NCBI RefSeq assembly: GCF_025153475.1
Contig: NZ_JANZXA010000012.1
Span: 62,001 to 126,000, forward strand
DNA length: 64,000 bases
DNA from: Novosphingobium mangrovisedimenti
Lineage (GTDB): Bacteria > Pseudomonadota > Alphaproteobacteria > Sphingomonadales > Sphingomonadaceae
Reading direction: 5' to 3'
Positions 52,772 to 60,658 of the stretch are shown here, piece by piece (position 1 is the first letter of the stretch; each line of letters starts with the position of its first letter). The notes under the pieces are model-generated. The model was not told where the DNA came from. It did not search any database and saw only the letters and a program-made list of their open reading frames with translations. Position numbers and translations under genes: made by a program.

Positions 52772-54298
52772 ATGACCGAATTCCGTTCCGTGGCTGCCGA
52801 AACCGGTGAACCGCAAGGCGCCCCTTTCGATGTCCACGGCCCCGCGGATGTCGCGGCGGCCTGCGCCGAAGCCGATGCCGCGTTCGACATTTACCGCTCC
52901 ACCAGCCGTGAGGATCGCGCCGCGTTCCTCGAGCGAATCGCCGACGAGATCATGGCGATCGGCGACGCGCTGATCGACGCCTACCTCTCCGAAAGCGGCT
53001 TGCCCCGCATGCGCGCCGAAGGCGAGCGCGGCCGCACCTGCAGCCAGCTTCGCCTGTTCGCGGATGTCGTCCGCAAGGGCCAGTGGCAGCAGCTTCGCAT
53101 CGATCCCGCCCTGCCCGACCGCCAGCCCCCGCGCCCCGACCTGCGCCTGCGCATGATCCCGGTCGGCCCGGTCGCCGTGTTCGGTGCCTCGAACTTCCCG
53201 CTCGCCTTCTCGACCGCAGGCGGCGACACCGCGTCGGCGCTCGCCGCCGGCTGCCCGGTCGTGGTCAAGGGCCACCCGGCCCATCCGATCACCGGAGCAC
53301 TCGTGGCGCAGGCCATCAGCAAGGCGGTGGCCGACAGCGGCCTTCCCAAGGGCGTGTTCCAACACCTCACCGGCCCGTCGAACGAACTCGGCGCCGCGCT
53401 GGTGCAGGACCCGCGTATCATGGCGGTGGGCTTCACCGGCTCGCGCGCGGGCGGCCTGGCGCTGGCCAGGCTCGCGCAGCAGCGCGACGTGCCGATCCCG
53501 GTCTATGCCGAAATGTCGAGCGTCAACCCGGTCCTGCTGCTTCCCGAAGCCCTGAAGGCACGCGGCCAGGCGCTTGGCACCGCGTTCGTCGGTTCGCTCA
53601 CCATGGGGGCAGGCCAGTTCTGCACCAATCCGGGCCTCGTGCTCGCGATCCAAGGCGAAGGCCTCGACGCCTTCATCGCCGCAGCCACCGGCGGCGTGTC
53701 CGCCGCCAAGCCGCAGACCATGCTCACCACCGGCATTGCCGCCGCTTATGCCAAGGGCGTCGAAGCCCTGGCCGAAACAACGGGCGTAGAGACGCTGGCC
53801 AAGGGCGAGGACGGCAGTCACACTTGCGGCGGCGCGTTCCTGTTCCAGACCACTGCCGAAAAGTTCCTCGCCGACAAGGCCATCGGCCACGAGGTCTTCG
53901 GAGCCTCTTCGGTGATCGTGCGCTGCAAGGACGAGGCCGAACTCAAGGCCGTGCTCGAAGGCCTCGAAGGCCAGCTCACCGCCACCCTGCACATGGACGA
54001 AGCGGACGAAGCCGTAGCTTCCCGCCTGCTGCCCGTGCTGGAACGCAAGGTCGGCCGCATCCTTGCCAATGGCTGGCCAACGGGCGTCGAAGTCTGCCAC
54101 GCCATGGTCCACGGCGGCCCGTTCCCGGCCACCTCGGATACGCGCACGACCTCGGTCGGCAGCCTTGCCATCGACCGCTTCCTGCGGCCGGTCAGCTACC
54201 AGAACCTCGCCCAGCCGGTGCTGCCGTCCGAACTGCGTGACGACGCTTATGGCGACGGTGCTCCGCGCCTGATCGACGGCAAGCTCACGCTGTCCTGA
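52772..54298 (+). CDS. Aldehyde dehydrogenase, probable 2-oxoglutarate semialdehyde dehydrogenase
   Basis: A 508-residue NAD(P)+ aldehyde dehydrogenase. It should oxidise 2-oxoglutarate semialdehyde to 2-oxoglutarate, the last step of the pentose pathway into the TCA cycle. The PVAVFGASNFPLAFSTAGGDTASALAAGCPVVVKGHPAHP block is typical of the KGSALDH branch. The general-base Glu247 is in YAEMSSVNP and the catalytic Cys284 in GAGQFCTNPG. GGGAG precedes the ATG at 52772. The AraD1 gene follows after 61 bp in the same direction. Confidence 0.92.
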   Translation: MTEFRSVAAETGEPQGAPFDVHGPADVAAACAEADAAFDIYRSTSREDRAAFLERIADEIMAIGDALIDAYLSESGLPRMRAEGERGRTCSQLRLFADVVRKGQWQQLRIDPALPDRQPPRPDLRLRMIPVGPVAVFGASNFPLAFSTAGGDTASALAAGCPVVVKGHPAHPITGALVAQAISKAVADSGLPKGVFQHLTGPSNELGAALVQDPRIMAVGFTGSRAGGLALARLAQQRDVPIPVYAEMSSVNPVLLLPEALKARGQALGTAFVGSLTMGAGQFCTNPGLVLAIQGEGLDAFIAAATGGVSAAKPQTMLTTGIAAAYAKGVEALAETTGVETLAKGEDGSHTCGGAFLFQTTAEKFLADKAIGHEVFGASSVIVRCKDEAELKAVLEGLEGQLTATLHMDEADEAVASRLLPVLERKVGRILANGWPTGVEVCHAMVHGGPFPATSDTRTTSVGSLAIDRFLRPVSYQNLAQPVLPSELRDDAYGDGAPRLIDGKLTLS

Positions 54299-54359
54299 TA
54301 CTTTAGACAATGCCGCGGCGCGCTTCCCAGAACCGGCGCGTCGCGGCCGGGAGAAACCC

Positions 54360-55355
54360 ATGACCTATCTTCGCCTGCTTCAGCATCGCGCGCCCGACGG
54401 CTCGCGCTCGGTCATCCTCGCTGAAGGGGATGCTGCCCACATTCTCGAAGGTGTCACCACTGTCCGCGAACTCGCCCTGCGCGCCATCGCCGCTGGCGAG
54501 ACGCTGGCGCAAGCGGCCAAGGCCTGTCCGGCCGGTCCCGCCATCGACATAGCCGCCGAATTTGCGGCCGGCCGCCTGCTCGCGCCGATCGATCACGACG
54601 ATCCCGCGCACCTGCTGATGGCGGGAACCGGCCTCACCCACCTTGGCTCGGCCGAAGGGCGCGACAAGATGCACAAGGCCGCCACGTCGGGCGAGCATCT
54701 GACGGACTCGATGCGCATATTCCTGGAAGGCCTGGAAGGCGGCAAGCCCGCTCCCGGCGAAACCGGCCAGCAACCGGAATGGTTTTACAAGGGCGACGGC
54801 TCGCAGCTTGTCGGCCCGACCGATCCCTTCACCATGCCCTCCTTCGCTCAGGATGGCGGCGAAGAGCCTGAAGTGGCCGGTATCTACATTATCGGCGAGG
54901 ACGGGACGCCTTACCGCCTCGGCCTCGCGATCGCCAACGAGTTCAGCGATCACGTCACCGAGCGCCACAATTACCTGTGGCTCGCTCACTCCAAGCTGCG
55001 CCAGGCCTCGCTGGGCGCCGAACTGCTGATCGGCCAGCCCCCCGAAAACATCGAGGGCACCAGCCGCATCCTGCGCGACGGCAAGGTGATCTGGGAAAAG
55101 CCGTTCCTCTCTGGTGAAGCCAACATGTCGCACACGCTGGCCAATCTTGAGAACCATCACTTCAAGTACGACCTGTTCCGCCGTCCCGGCGACGTTCATG
55201 TCCACTTCTTCGGCACCGCCACGCTGTCGTTTTCCGATGGGATCGCCACCCGGGAAGGCGATGTGTTCGAGATCTCGGCTTCTCCCTTTACCTTGCCGGT
55301 CGCCAATCCGCTGGCCCGCGCCGAAGCGCGTCCGGTCGCGGTGAAGGCACTCTGA
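54360..55355 (+). CDS. AraD1/GguC-family protein (FAH fold), probable keto-deoxy-arabonate dehydratase
   Basis: A 331-residue protein of the fumarylacetoacetate-hydrolase fold, AraD1/GguC branch. By position it should convert 2-keto-3-deoxy-L-arabonate to 2-oxoglutarate semialdehyde. The metal-binding features are in IGEDGTPYRLGLAIANEFSDHVTERHNYLWLAHSKLRQASLGAEL; the N-terminal YLRLLQHRAPDGSRSV begins the family domain, and HFFGTATLSFSDGIATREGDVFEI is the C-terminal block. Better-known pathways use a DHDPS-family enzyme for this step; the FAH-fold XylX does the analogous step for xylose in Caulobacter. GGGAGAA before the ATG at 54360 supports the start. Confidence 0.85.
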   Translation: MTYLRLLQHRAPDGSRSVILAEGDAAHILEGVTTVRELALRAIAAGETLAQAAKACPAGPAIDIAAEFAAGRLLAPIDHDDPAHLLMAGTGLTHLGSAEGRDKMHKAATSGEHLTDSMRIFLEGLEGGKPAPGETGQQPEWFYKGDGSQLVGPTDPFTMPSFAQDGGEEPEVAGIYIIGEDGTPYRLGLAIANEFSDHVTERHNYLWLAHSKLRQASLGAELLIGQPPENIEGTSRILRDGKVIWEKPFLSGEANMSHTLANLENHHFKYDLFRRPGDVHVHFFGTATLSFSDGIATREGDVFEISASPFTLPVANPLARAEARPVAVKAL

Positions 55356-55373
55356 CTCGAAGGCCTCTGATAC

Positions 55374-56300
55374 ATGGACCCTATCCGCATTGCCGTTGTC
55401 GGCGTCGGCAAGATCGCCCGCGACCAGCACCTGCCCGCGATTGCCGGCACGCCCGCCTTCAGCCTGGCGGCGACCGTCAGCCCGCACGACCCCGGAGCGG
55501 AAGGTATTCCGCACCTTTCCAGTCTCGAGGAACTGCTCGAAAAGGGGCCGGCCATCGATGCAGTCGCGCTCTGCACGCCGCCCCAGGTCCGCTATGGCCT
55601 TGCCGTTCAGGCGCTCAAGCGCGGCATTCACGTCTTCCTGGAAAAGCCCCCCGGCGCCACTTTGTCCGAAGTGGTCGCCCTGCGCGACCGCGCGGACAAG
55701 GTGGGCGTTACCCTGTTCGCCTCATGGCATTCGCGCTTCGCGGCGGGCGTGGCGCCTGCGCGTGCCTGGCTTGCCGAGCGCAGGATCGAAAACGTCTCGA
55801 TCGTCTGGCGCGAGGACGTGCGCGTCTGGCATCCGGGACAGGCATGGATTTGGGAGCCGGGCGGCCTTGGCGTATTCGATCCCGGCATCAACGCCCTTTC
55901 GATCCTGACGCATATCCTGCCGCGCCCCGTCTTCCTCAAGTCGGCAACGCTGAGCATTCCCGAGAACCGCGCGGCTCCCATCGCCGCCGATCTCAGCATG
56001 TGCGACACCGGCGGAGCCGAAATCCACATGGACCTCGACTGGCGCCAGACCGGCCCGCAAAGCTGGGACATCATCGTCGAAACCGACGCCGGCACGCTCA
56101 AACTCTCGCAGGGCGGCGCGGTGCTGACGACGCCCACCGGCACCGAGCACAACGAGGATCTGGAATATCCCGGCCTCTACTCGCGCTTCGCCAACCTGAT
56201 CCGGGGCGGGCGCAGCGATGTCGACATGGATCCGTTTCGCCTCGTCGCCGACGCCTTCCTGCGCGGCCGCCGCGAGACGGTTGAAGCCTTTAACGACTGA
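55374..56300 (+). CDS. L-arabinose 1-dehydrogenase (Gfo/Idh/MocA family)
   Basis: A 308-residue NAD(P)+ dehydrogenase that oxidises L-arabinose, probably also D-galactose, to the lactone. Recall of the Azospirillum brasilense enzyme gives long shared stretches: GKIARDQHLPAI at the Rossmann fold, CTPPQVRYGLAVQALKRG, the catalytic EKPPGATLSEV, LFASWHSRFAAGV, WHPGQAWIWEPGGLGVFDPGINALSI and RLVADAFLRGRR. The match is from memory and not a search. Its ATG is 18 bp after the AraD1 stop; GH51 follows after 20 bp, so the operon continues. Confidence 0.92.
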   Translation: MDPIRIAVVGVGKIARDQHLPAIAGTPAFSLAATVSPHDPGAEGIPHLSSLEELLEKGPAIDAVALCTPPQVRYGLAVQALKRGIHVFLEKPPGATLSEVVALRDRADKVGVTLFASWHSRFAAGVAPARAWLAERRIENVSIVWREDVRVWHPGQAWIWEPGGLGVFDPGINALSILTHILPRPVFLKSATLSIPENRAAPIAADLSMCDTGGAEIHMDLDWRQTGPQSWDIIVETDAGTLKLSQGGAVLTTPTGTEHNEDLEYPGLYSRFANLIRGGRSDVDMDPFRLVADAFLRGRRETVEAFND

Positions 56301-56320
56301 TTCCTCCGGGAGGGGAAACC

Positions 56321-57898
56321 ATGATCAAAACTCTGCAATACACTGCCGTTGCCGCGCTGCTCGGCGCCACGGCGCTGGCCGGTATTGGTGCCACTGCCGC
56401 GCATGCCGATACCAACGGCCAGCCGACCACTGCCGAAATCCACGCCGATACGCCCGGCCCCGTCTATGACAAGCGGATCTTCACCCAGTTCGCCGAGCAT
56501 CTGGGCAACGGCATCTACGGCGGCCTGTGGGTCGGCCAGGACAGCCCGATCCCGAACACCAACGGCTTTCGCAACGACGTGGTGTCTGCCCTGCGCGCGC
56601 TTTCGGTCCCGGTGATCCGCTGGCCCGGCGGCTGCTTTGCCGACGAATACCACTGGCGCGAGGGAATCGGCCCGCAGAACCAGCGCCCGGTCAAGGTGAA
56701 TACCCATTGGGGCGGCGTGACCGAGCCCAACACCGTGGGCACACACGAATACTTCGAACTGCTGCGGCAGGTCGGCGCCGAAGCCTATATCTCGGGCAAT
56801 GTCGGCGACGGTTCTCCGCGCGAGATGGCCGAATGGGTCGAATACATGACCGCCCCGGCCGGAACCCTGGCCGACGAACGCGCGAAGAATGGTCACAAGG
56901 AGCCCTGGAAGGTTCCCGCTTTCGGTATCGGTAACGAGCTGTGGGGCTGCGGCGGCAACATGCGCCCCGAATATGCCGCCGACGTCACCCGCCGCTATGC
57001 CACGTTCGTCAAGGCACCGGCCGGCACGCGCATCCTCAAGATCGCCAGCGGCGCCAATGTCGACGACTACAACTGGACCGAGACCATGATGAAGGTCGCC
57101 GGTCCGTTGCTCGATGGTCTCTCGCTCCATTATTACACGCTGCCCGAAGGCGGCTGGCCGCCCAAGGCCGATCCCGTCAATTTCGACGAGACCGCCTGGG
57201 CCGACACGCTCCACGAGACCTGGCGGATGGACGAACTCATCACCAAGCACTCCGCGATCATGGACAAGTACGATCCGGACAAGCGGGTCTTCCTTGCGGT
57301 CGATGAGTGGGGGGCATGGTATGCTCAGGATCCGGGCACGCACCCGGGCTTCCTGCGCCAGCAGAACACCCTGCGCGACGCGCTGATCGCCGCCATCAAC
57401 CTCGACATCTTCGCCAGGCACGCCGACCGCGTGAAGATGACCGCCATCGCCCAGATGGTGAACGTCCTTCAGGCCATGATCCTGACCGACGGCAGCGAGA
57501 TGGTGCTGACGCCCACCTACTACGTCTTCGACATGTACAAGCCCTGGCAGGATGCCACGGTGCTACCCATCGACATCGCGACACCGACCTACACCAAGGG
57601 CAAGTTCACGGTTCCGGCCGTGAGCGGTTCGGCGGTGATGGCCAAGAACGGCAAGATCCACGTCGGCCTGTCCAATGCCGACCCGGAAAAGCCCAACACC
57701 GTGACCATCAGCCTCGACGGCGTGAAGGCATCCGGCGTGACGGGCACGATCCTGACGGCACCGGCGATCAATTCCCACAACACCTTCGACAAGCCCGGCG
57801 TGGTCAAGCCCGCCGCCTTCTCCGGCGCGCGCGTCAAGGGCGGCAAGCTGGTCGTCACCCTGCCCGCCAAGTCGATCGTGACGCTCGAACTGCGATGA
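56321..57898 (+). CDS. Exported alpha-L-arabinofuranosidase, GH51
   Basis: Removes terminal arabinofuranose from arabinan and arabinoxylan side chains with retention. The 525-residue protein has a signal peptide (cleavage after AHADT). The catalytic acid/base Glu206 lies in GIGNELWGCGG and the nucleophile Glu329 in VDEWGAWY; FTQFAEHLGNGIYGG and VIRWPGGCFADEYHW are strong GH51 markers. The C-terminal beta domain ends in PAKSIVTLELR. GGGAGGGG before the ATG fixes the start. GH43 begins 4 bp before the stop. Confidence 0.95.
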   Translation: MIKTLQYTAVAALLGATALAGIGATAAHADTNGQPTTAEIHADTPGPVYDKRIFTQFAEHLGNGIYGGLWVGQDSPIPNTNGFRNDVVSALRALSVPVIRWPGGCFADEYHWREGIGPQNQRPVKVNTHWGGVTEPNTVGTHEYFELLRQVGAEAYISGNVGDGSPREMAEWVEYMTAPAGTLADERAKNGHKEPWKVPAFGIGNELWGCGGNMRPEYAADVTRRYATFVKAPAGTRILKIASGANVDDYNWTETMMKVAGPLLDGLSLHYYTLPEGGWPPKADPVNFDETAWADTLHETWRMDELITKHSAIMDKYDPDKRVFLAVDEWGAWYAQDPGTHPGFLRQQNTLRDALIAAINLDIFARHADRVKMTAIAQMVNVLQAMILTDGSEMVLTPTYYVFDMYKPWQDATVLPIDIATPTYTKGKFTVPAVSGSAVMAKNGKIHVGLSNADPEKPNTVTISLDGVKASGVTGTILTAPAINSHNTFDKPGVVKPAAFSGARVKGGKLVVTLPAKSIVTLELR

Positions 57899-58959
57899 GC
57901 GGGCGTATCGTCCACGGCAGAGGGAAGCGGCCAGCCTTGCCGGGCCGCTCCCTGTGGCTCGGCGCCTTTCTGGCGGCCGCTGCCCCTGCGGCAGCGGCCG
58001 GCACGCAAGCCGAAACGGTGGAAACCGGCACGCTCAATTCCCGGCTTTCGGGCGACCTCACGGCGCATGACCCGGTCATCACCCGCGAGGGCGACACCTA
58101 TTACGTGTTCAGCACTGTCGGGCACTACATCGGCATCAAGACCTCGAAAGACCTGCAGCATTGGACCGATGCCGGTTCGGTCTTCGCCGAGATCCCGGCA
58201 TGGGCGAGGAAGGCCATTCCCGGCACCGAAGGCATCTGGGCGCCGGACATCTCCTATGTGAACGGCGAATACCGGCTCTACTACTCGGTCTCCACGTTCG
58301 GCTCGAACCGGTCCGCGATCGGCCTTGCCACCAATGCGACGCTCGATCCCAAAGCTAAGAACTACCGCTGGAAGGATCAGGGACTCGTCATCATGTCGAC
58401 CCGCGACGACGACTTCAACGCGATCGACCCCAATTTCGTGTCTGATGCGCAAGGGCGGCAGTGGCTGGTCCTCGGCAGCTTCTGGACCGGGATCAAGCTG
58501 TTCCCGCTCGATACCGCAACTGGCAAACCCAAGCCCGGCACCGAACCTTATTCCATCGCCCGCCGCCTCGTGCCCGCGGGGGCGCCCGATCCGATCGAGG
58601 CCCCGTTCATCTTTCGGCACGATGGCTGGTACTACCTGCTCACCTCCTTCGACTACTGCTGCAAGGGCGTGAACAGCACCTACTACACGGTCGTCTCGCG
58701 CTCGCGGAAGATCACCGGCCCCTATCTCGGCAGGGACGGCAGCGAGGCCATGATGGGCGGCGGCACGGTCTTCCTGCGAGCCGACCTGCAGGAGCAGCAA
58801 AGCTTCCGCGGTCCCGGCCATGCGGGGGTCTTCACCGACACGGACGGGACGACCTACGTCGCCTACCATGCCTATGACAAACAGGCGGACGGCAGGCCGA
58901 CATTACGCATCGCGCCGATCCGCTGGAGCGCGGACGGCTGGCCCATCGCAGAATACTGA
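57895..58959 (+). CDS. Exported GH43 arabinanase-type enzyme
   Basis: A 354-residue exported five-bladed propeller glycosidase, most like endo-1,5-alpha-L-arabinanases. The signal region ends near AAAAGT. The GH43 triad is seen: Asp59 in AHDPVI, Asp178 in AIDPNFV and Glu235 in IEAPFIF. GTEGIWAPDISYVNGEYRLYYSVSTFGSNRSAIGLATN and SFDYCCKGVNSTYYTVVSRS are typical arabinanase blocks. Its ATG overlaps the GH51 stop (ATGA), so the enzymes are coupled. It cuts the arabinan backbone that GH51 trims. Confidence 0.92.
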   Translation: MSGRIVHGRGKRPALPGRSLWLGAFLAAAAPAAAAGTQAETVETGTLNSRLSGDLTAHDPVITREGDTYYVFSTVGHYIGIKTSKDLQHWTDAGSVFAEIPAWARKAIPGTEGIWAPDISYVNGEYRLYYSVSTFGSNRSAIGLATNATLDPKAKNYRWKDQGLVIMSTRDDDFNAIDPNFVSDAQGRQWLVLGSFWTGIKLFPLDTATGKPKPGTEPYSIARRLVPAGAPDPIEAPFIFRHDGWYYLLTSFDYCCKGVNSTYYTVVSRSRKITGPYLGRDGSEAMMGGGTVFLRADLQEQQSFRGPGHAGVFTDTDGTTYVAYHAYDKQADGRPTLRIAPIRWSADGWPIAEY

Positions 58960-58970
58960 TCCACCTGCTG

Positions 58971-59007
58971 ACACCCCGGCTCCCCCGGGCCGGGGTGTCC
59001 TTTTTTT
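58971..59007 (+). terminator. Intrinsic terminator of the arabinose operon
   Basis: ACACCCCGG and CCGGGGTGT form a perfect 9-bp stem with a GC-rich 10-nt loop, followed by CCTTTTTTT. Confidence 0.92.
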
Positions 59008-59044
59008 GAAGGGCGGTACGAACCGCCCACCCGGAGAGGACGAG

Positions 59045-60478
59045 ATGCAATTCACCCTATCGCGACGCGCTTTTGCTGCCGGAGCAGCCATGGTGCCGAT
59101 CGCCTGCACGCAGGCAGGCAAGACCATGATGGCGAGCACGCCCGCGCCCGGCGCGCCTTCCGCTTCGGGCATCGTCAACCCGCTGATGAAACAGCGGGCC
59201 GACGCGCAGGTCTTCCGCCACGACGACGGCTATTACTACATGACCGGATCTGTGCCGGAATATGACCGGCTGGTCCTGCGCCGTTCGCTCACTTTGGCCG
59301 GGCTCACCGATGCCGAAGAACGCGTGCTCTGGCGCCACGAGGCCAGCGGGCCGATGTCCGGCTTCATCTGGGCCCCGGAACTGCACCTCGTCGACGGGCG
59401 CTGGGTGATGTACTTCGCCGCTGGCCCCAGCGGCGGCGGTGAGGACGTGTTCCGCATCCGCACTTATGCCGTCGTCTGCGACGGGCCGGACCCGATGCGC
59501 GGCAACTGGTCCGTGCTGGGTCAGTTCCAGGCGCCGTGGGACAGCTTCAACCTCGATTCCACCATGTTCATGCACCGGGGCACGCGCTATTTCGCCTGGG
59601 CCCAGCGTGAACCGGGGATCGAGACCAATTCGAACCTCTACATCGCCCCCATGGCATCGGCGCTCACGCTGGCGGCCAAGCCCGCGCGCCTGACAGTGCC
59701 GACGCTCGACTGGGAAGTCCGCGGTTTCAAGGTCAACGAGGCGCCTGCAGTGCTGGAGAAGAACGGCAAGCTGTTCATCAGCTACTCGGCCAGCGCCACC
59801 GATGCGCGCTATTGCCTCGGCCTGCTGACCGCAGATGCCGGTGCCGACATCATGGACCCGCACAACTGGACCAAGTCGCCCAAGCCGGTGTTCACCACCT
59901 GCGAGGCAACCTCTGTCTATGGCCCCGGCCACAACAGCTTCACCGTCGACGAGCAAGGCCGCGACATGCTGGTCTATCATGGCCGCGACTACGCGCAGAT
60001 AGAGGGGGACCCGCTGTTCAACCCGGACCGCCACACCCGCGTGCAGCGGCTCTATTTCGATGCGAACGGCAATCCCGATTTCGGCGTGCCGGTGGGCAAC
60101 GGCCCCCTGCCCGACCGGTTTCAGGCCGCCGGCAGCCCGGACACCTGGCTCGCCCATGAAGACATGCGTCTTTTGGCAGGCGCTGCCCCTTTGCCGCAGA
60201 CACAGTTCCGCACGCTTCCGGCCGAAGGCGATACCGTGCAGCTATCCCCCATCCTTCTGCGCGGCCAATGCCTGAATGCAACGCCCGGCGGCGCTGTCGC
60301 GCTGACCTCAGCCAGCGGCGCTTCCGCCGCGAGCCTGTTCAGGCGAATCCCGGGGCGAACAAAGGACCAGGTGCGCTTCGAATCGGTCGCCTATCCCGGC
60401 AAGGCCATCGCGCCGGGCAGCAACGGGATACAACTCGCCCCCGCCACCGATGCGGCAACCCTGTGGCGGGTATCCTGA
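59045..60478 (+). CDS. Tat-exported GH43 arabinofuranosidase-type protein with C-terminal binding domain
   Basis: A 477-residue exported glycosidase. The N-terminal SRRAFAAGAAM is a Tat signal, with a Cys in PIACTQ that may be lipidated. The GH43 propeller spans about residues 45-340: the first Asp is in ADAQVFRHDDGYYYMTGS, the second in SFNLDSTMFMHRG, and the general acid Glu in FKVNEAPAVLEKNGKLFISYS. Residues about 400-477 resemble an AbfB-type arabinose-binding domain: LRGQCLNATPGGAVAL...VRFESVAYPGKAIAPG. GGAGAGG before the ATG at 59045 fixes the start. It comes after the operon terminator, so it has its own transcript or is fed by read-through. Confidence 0.88.
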   Translation: MQFTLSRRAFAAGAAMVPIACTQAGKTMMASTPAPGAPSASGIVNPLMKQRADAQVFRHDDGYYYMTGSVPEYDRLVLRRSLTLAGLTDAEERVLWRHEASGPMSGFIWAPELHLVDGRWVMYFAAGPSGGGEDVFRIRTYAVVCDGPDPMRGNWSVLGQFQAPWDSFNLDSTMFMHRGTRYFAWAQREPGIETNSNLYIAPMASALTLAAKPARLTVPTLDWEVRGFKVNEAPAVLEKNGKLFISYSASATDARYCLGLLTADAGADIMDPHNWTKSPKPVFTTCEATSVYGPGHNSFTVDEQGRDMLVYHGRDYAQIEGDPLFNPDRHTRVQRLYFDANGNPDFGVPVGNGPLPDRFQAAGSPDTWLAHEDMRLLAGAAPLPQTQFRTLPAEGDTVQLSPILLRGQCLNATPGGAVALTSASGASAASLFRRIPGRTKDQVRFESVAYPGKAIAPGSNGIQLAPATDAATLWRVS

Positions 60479-60505
60479 CTGCCAACAACTCAGACAAAAA
60501 ATGCC

Positions 60506-60572
60506 GAAAAACGCACTTCTGCGGCGCGAACGCCACACCAATGTAGGGTTTCTTGCCTGACGTGCGTTTTTC
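60506..60572. promoter_or_regulatory. Spaced inverted repeat upstream of TonB receptor 3
   Basis: GAAAAACGCAC (60506-60516) and GTGCGTTTTTC (60562-60572) form a perfect 11-bp inverted repeat with a 45-bp gap between GH43 and the receptor. It could pair as a long terminator hairpin ending in TTTTT, or be two operator half-sites. Confidence 0.45.
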
Positions 60573-60583
60573 CCTTGCGCTAA

Positions 60584-60599
60584 ATAACTCCGACAAATA
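60584..60599. promoter_or_regulatory. GTCCGAC palindrome, site 3 (TonB receptor 3)
   Basis: ATAACTCCGACAAATA shares TCCGACAAATA with site 1. It sits at the same distance, about 68 bp, before the receptor ATG as site 1 does before the transporter ATG. Confidence 0.6.
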
Positions 60600-60658
60600 A
60601 CAGGGCGCCAAGGTTTGACGAGGCATGGTACCGGCCAGCCTCATTGGGAGGGTAGATC

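Noticed and set aside
52659..52890. Extended N-terminus of the GntR regulator starting at an upstream ATG
   Set aside because: That start lies inside the divergent dehydrogenase gene and would cover its promoter; the winged-helix domain fits a GTG start near 52659.
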